Below are positions 3,848 to 6,006 of a stretch of DNA of 6,006 nucleotides, piece by piece. How positions within the stretch are numbered: the stretch's first letter is position 1; every line of letters starts with the position of its first letter. The position numbers and the translations under genes are program-made. The stretch is from SIG607 sp045590395 (GTDB lineage Bacteria > Bacillota > Clostridia > Oscillospirales > Acutalibacteraceae). Below the pieces are notes generated by a model. It did not search any database. It saw nothing but the letters and a program-made list of their open reading frames with translations, and was not told the DNA's origin. Location of the stretch: positions 1-6,006 of the forward strand of contig JAZNQX010000129.1 in the NCBI GenBank assembly GCA_045590395.1, in the 5' to 3' direction.

Positions 3848-6006
3848 ATGAAAAAAATAGCAAATCAGATTTTATACAACTTGAAAAAAGAGAAATCCTC
3901 CTTTATATCATTCGGCGTTATCATTCTGATAACTGCTCTGATATTAAATTGTGCGGTGGTTTTGCTGTGTCAGGTAGATAGTGCTTATGATACAAAGTTT
4001 GATAAGTTAAGCACCGCAACACTCAACGCAATTGTTCCCGAGGTTCAGAATAGCAGTGAACTTGAAAAAGCAATTGATGAAACCGAAAAGGTAGAGAAAA
4101 CCGAAAGCTATACCGCTATTATGACAGAAGCTACAGTCAAAGATTTCAACGGTGCGGATTTTACAATGAACACAGTGTTTTATAACATTGATGACAAGCG
4201 TACTCTTAACAATTTTGAGATTGTGAATGAAAGCGAAAATGATGTTGACAATCCAATCTACATTCCGCTTTATGTTTCTAACTTTGGTGGATTTGCTTTG
4301 AATTACGAAATCATTTATGTAATTGACGGTAAATACCATAGTTTCACAGTAGCAGGTGTAATTGAAGAAATGCAGTACGGCAACTACGGTTCGGGTTTGC
4401 TGTGTGCATATTTGCCAAAAGAAGAGTTTGCAGAGCTTGCGGATTCTTATAGTGACAAGGCTGTGGTTGAATATTCAATGAGCGTAAAGAGCGATGCAAG
4501 CCTTGATGAAGTGAAAGATGATGTCAGCAAAGCAATTGAGAACAAAGGTGTTATGGCTTTATCAATTCTTGACAGCGAAAGCGTAAAAGGTACACGAACA
4601 ATGGTTACGGATCTGCTTGTACTTATTTTAGCCGCTTTTGCACTAATCATCCTTGCAGTCAGCGTATTCCTCAGTAACTTCAAAGTTAAAAATGCCATTG
4701 AGTCCGAAATTACAAATATGTGCGTGCTCAAAGCTCTGGGTTACACAAGTGCTCAGATTGTGGCGAGTATCACGCTGCCTTACGCGCTTGTTTCGCTATT
4801 GTTTGCAATCCTCGGCGTTGGTTTGTCTTACGCTTTGCTTCCTGTGCTTTGCTCGGTGCTTACTGTTCAGTCGGGTTTTTCCTTTGCTGTCAGATTTGAT
4901 TTATTGAGCTTTGTATGTGTGGGTTGTATTCTTTGCGGTGTTGTTGCGTTCTTTACATATATATCCGCACGAAAGATCAAGAAAACTCAGCCTATTGACG
5001 GCTTAAGAGGTAACACAAGTTCAAAGCATACAAAGAAAAATTATTTTCCGCTTGAAGAAACAAGGGGTAACACAAAATTCCTGCTTGTCTTAAAGCAGAT
5101 GATAGCTTCTACAAAACAGAATGTAATGCTCTTTTTGGTGTCTTTCGTGCTGACGGTTCTCATAGCATTTTCAGGCACACTGTTCTACAATGTAGTGGTT
5201 GAGCCGGATAACTTTATGTCTGCTTTGTCAGACGAAGTAGCAGATGTGATTATTTATCCTAAAAGCGACAGCATGAGTGAGCTTGAGTCAAAACTTGATA
5301 ACGATAATCGTGTGCAAAATTCATTGAAATATATGTCTGCAACTGTTAAAATTGAAGAGAAAACGGTGACTGCTTTTGCCTGCGAGGACTTCTCAAAGGT
5401 GAGAAATGATGTATGTTATGTGGGTGAAAATCCGAAAGAAGCAGATGAAATCGCTCTGGGCAGTGCTTTTGAAGAAAATATTAAAATCGGCGACACAGTC
5501 AGAGTGACGGTGGATGGTATTACAAAAAGCTTTCAGGTCACAGGCTTTGTGCAAAGCGTAAACTTACAGGGCGAGCTTTGTGAACTGAGCATAGAAGGAT
5601 ACAATAGTCTCTTTAACCAAAATCAGACTCCATATTTTTATGTGTATCTTGAAAATGCTGAAAATGCCGAAAAGATTACAAATGAATATAAATCCGATTA
5701 CTCTGCATTGGTAGCAGACACAGTGAATTCTTACAAACTTCAAACTGAAGCACAGGATATGTATATGGGTATCACTGTGGTGCTTGTAGCGGCAATTTTT
5801 GCGGTAACAATTCTTATTGTATTATTTATTCTATACATTGTTATCAAGTCTCTACTTGTAAAAAGAAGACAGGAGTTAGGTATTTACAAAGCAATGGGCT
5901 ACACAAGTTCACAGCTTATTGTACAGACAACAGGTTCATTTATGCCTGTGTCGATGGTGGCAATTGTGCTTTCAAGCTTTTTGGCAATTTTTTATATGCC
6001 GGCTAT
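3848..6006 (+). CDS. FtsX-type ABC transporter permease (3' end beyond window)
   Basis: ATG 3848 follows the ATPase stop after one base; GGGATGG (3837-3843) is a weak ribosome binding site, so translation is probably coupled. The frame is open for 719 codons to the right edge. Predicted layout: membrane segment at about 18-42, an extracellular domain to about 253, three membrane segments at about 254-278, 305-335 and 352-373, then a loop, a fifth segment at about 425-447, a second extracellular domain to about 637, and a sixth segment at about 641-668, with the seventh beginning near 697. Both FtsX cores carry the typical cytoplasmic motif after their first helix: LKALGYTSAQI (near 294-304) and ELGIYKAMGYTSSQ (near 674-687). 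This is a tandem FtsX arrangement of eight expected segments, so roughly 60-80 residues are missing. It differs from the ten-segment BceB layout. As the membrane partner of the ATPase, it likely works mechanically on a membrane or periplasm-facing substrate, such as a peptide antibiotic or lipid-linked molecule; the substrate is not evident. Confidence 0.95.
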   Translation, partial: MKKIANQILYNLKKEKSSFISFGVIILITALILNCAVVLLCQVDSAYDTKFDKLSTATLNAIVPEVQNSSELEKAIDETEKVEKTESYTAIMTEATVKDFNGADFTMNTVFYNIDDKRTLNNFEIVNESENDVDNPIYIPLYVSNFGGFALNYEIIYVIDGKYHSFTVAGVIEEMQYGNYGSGLLCAYLPKEEFAELADSYSDKAVVEYSMSVKSDASLDEVKDDVSKAIENKGVMALSILDSESVKGTRTMVTDLLVLILAAFALIILAVSVFLSNFKVKNAIESEITNMCVLKALGYTSAQIVASITLPYALVSLLFAILGVGLSYALLPVLCSVLTVQSGFSFAVRFDLLSFVCVGCILCGVVAFFTYISARKIKKTQPIDGLRGNTSSKHTKKNYFPLEETRGNTKFLLVLKQMIASTKQNVMLFLVSFVLTVLIAFSGTLFYNVVVEPDNFMSALSDEVADVIIYPKSDSMSELESKLDNDNRVQNSLKYMSATVKIEEKTVTAFACEDFSKVRNDVCYVGENPKEADEIALGSAFEENIKIGDTVRVTVDGITKSFQVTGFVQSVNLQGELCELSIEGYNSLFNQNQTPYFYVYLENAENAEKITNEYKSDYSALVADTVNSYKLQTEAQDMYMGITVVLVAAIFAVTILIVLFILYIVIKSLLVKRRQELGIYKAMGYTSSQLIVQTTGSFMPVSMVAIVLSSFLAIFYMPA

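Noticed and set aside
4007..4339. Minus-strand ORF of 110 codons within the permease
   Set aside because: The opposite frame has clear FtsX permease content, and this one lacks a ribosome binding site or recognisable domain.
4653..4907. Plus-strand ORF of 84 codons in another frame of the permease
   Set aside because: It is an out-of-frame shadow of membrane segments; the cysteine- and leucine-rich sequence is a by-product of the FtsX frame.

Overview
The window looks like chromosome of a low-G+C Gram-positive anaerobe, most likely a clostridial gut bacterium of the Lachnospiraceae type. This is an inference from AT-rich third codon positions, strong AGGAGG-type Shine-Dalgarno sites, Rho-independent terminators and the protein families seen. 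All convincing genes lie on the + strand.

Positions 1-2039 hold a compact three-gene cluster. First is a small UPF0175/RelB-like antitoxin-type protein, open at the left edge. Next is an ATP-binding protein with an AlbA_2 (Schlafen-type) N-terminus, a GHKL-type ATPase domain, a lysine-rich tandem repeat and a C-terminal winged helix. Last is a DUF2442 protein. Junctions are overlapping or nearly so, with Shine-Dalgarno sites inside the preceding stop region, so the three are probably co-transcribed and coupled. The families suggest a regulatory or toxin-antitoxin-like accessory module, but no function can be proved from sequence.

Positions 2040-3078 hold about 1 kb without a large gene. In order: three short direct repeats; a 50-codon ORF with a very good ribosome binding site; two hairpins, the second a likely terminator; a decayed tRNA-Arg(CCU)-like sequence; a 34-codon ORF of doubtful status; a strong terminator; a coding-like fragment broken by TGA; and a second strong terminator about 85 bases before the next start codon. 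It reads as an accessory-gene graveyard that passes into the leader of the next operon. The last part could be an attenuator, because an upstream segment can pair with the 3' arm of the terminator and a 13-codon ORF overlaps that terminator.

Positions 3079-6006 hold an ABC transporter operon: a MacB/LolD/BceA-type ATPase, then one base later a large FtsX-type permease that runs off the right edge after 719 codons. The permease has two copies of a membrane segment-extracellular domain-FtsX core layout. Such pairs typically export, or give resistance to, peptides and antibiotics, or work on envelope lipids or lipoproteins. The substrate cannot be told here, and no two-component regulator lies in the window.
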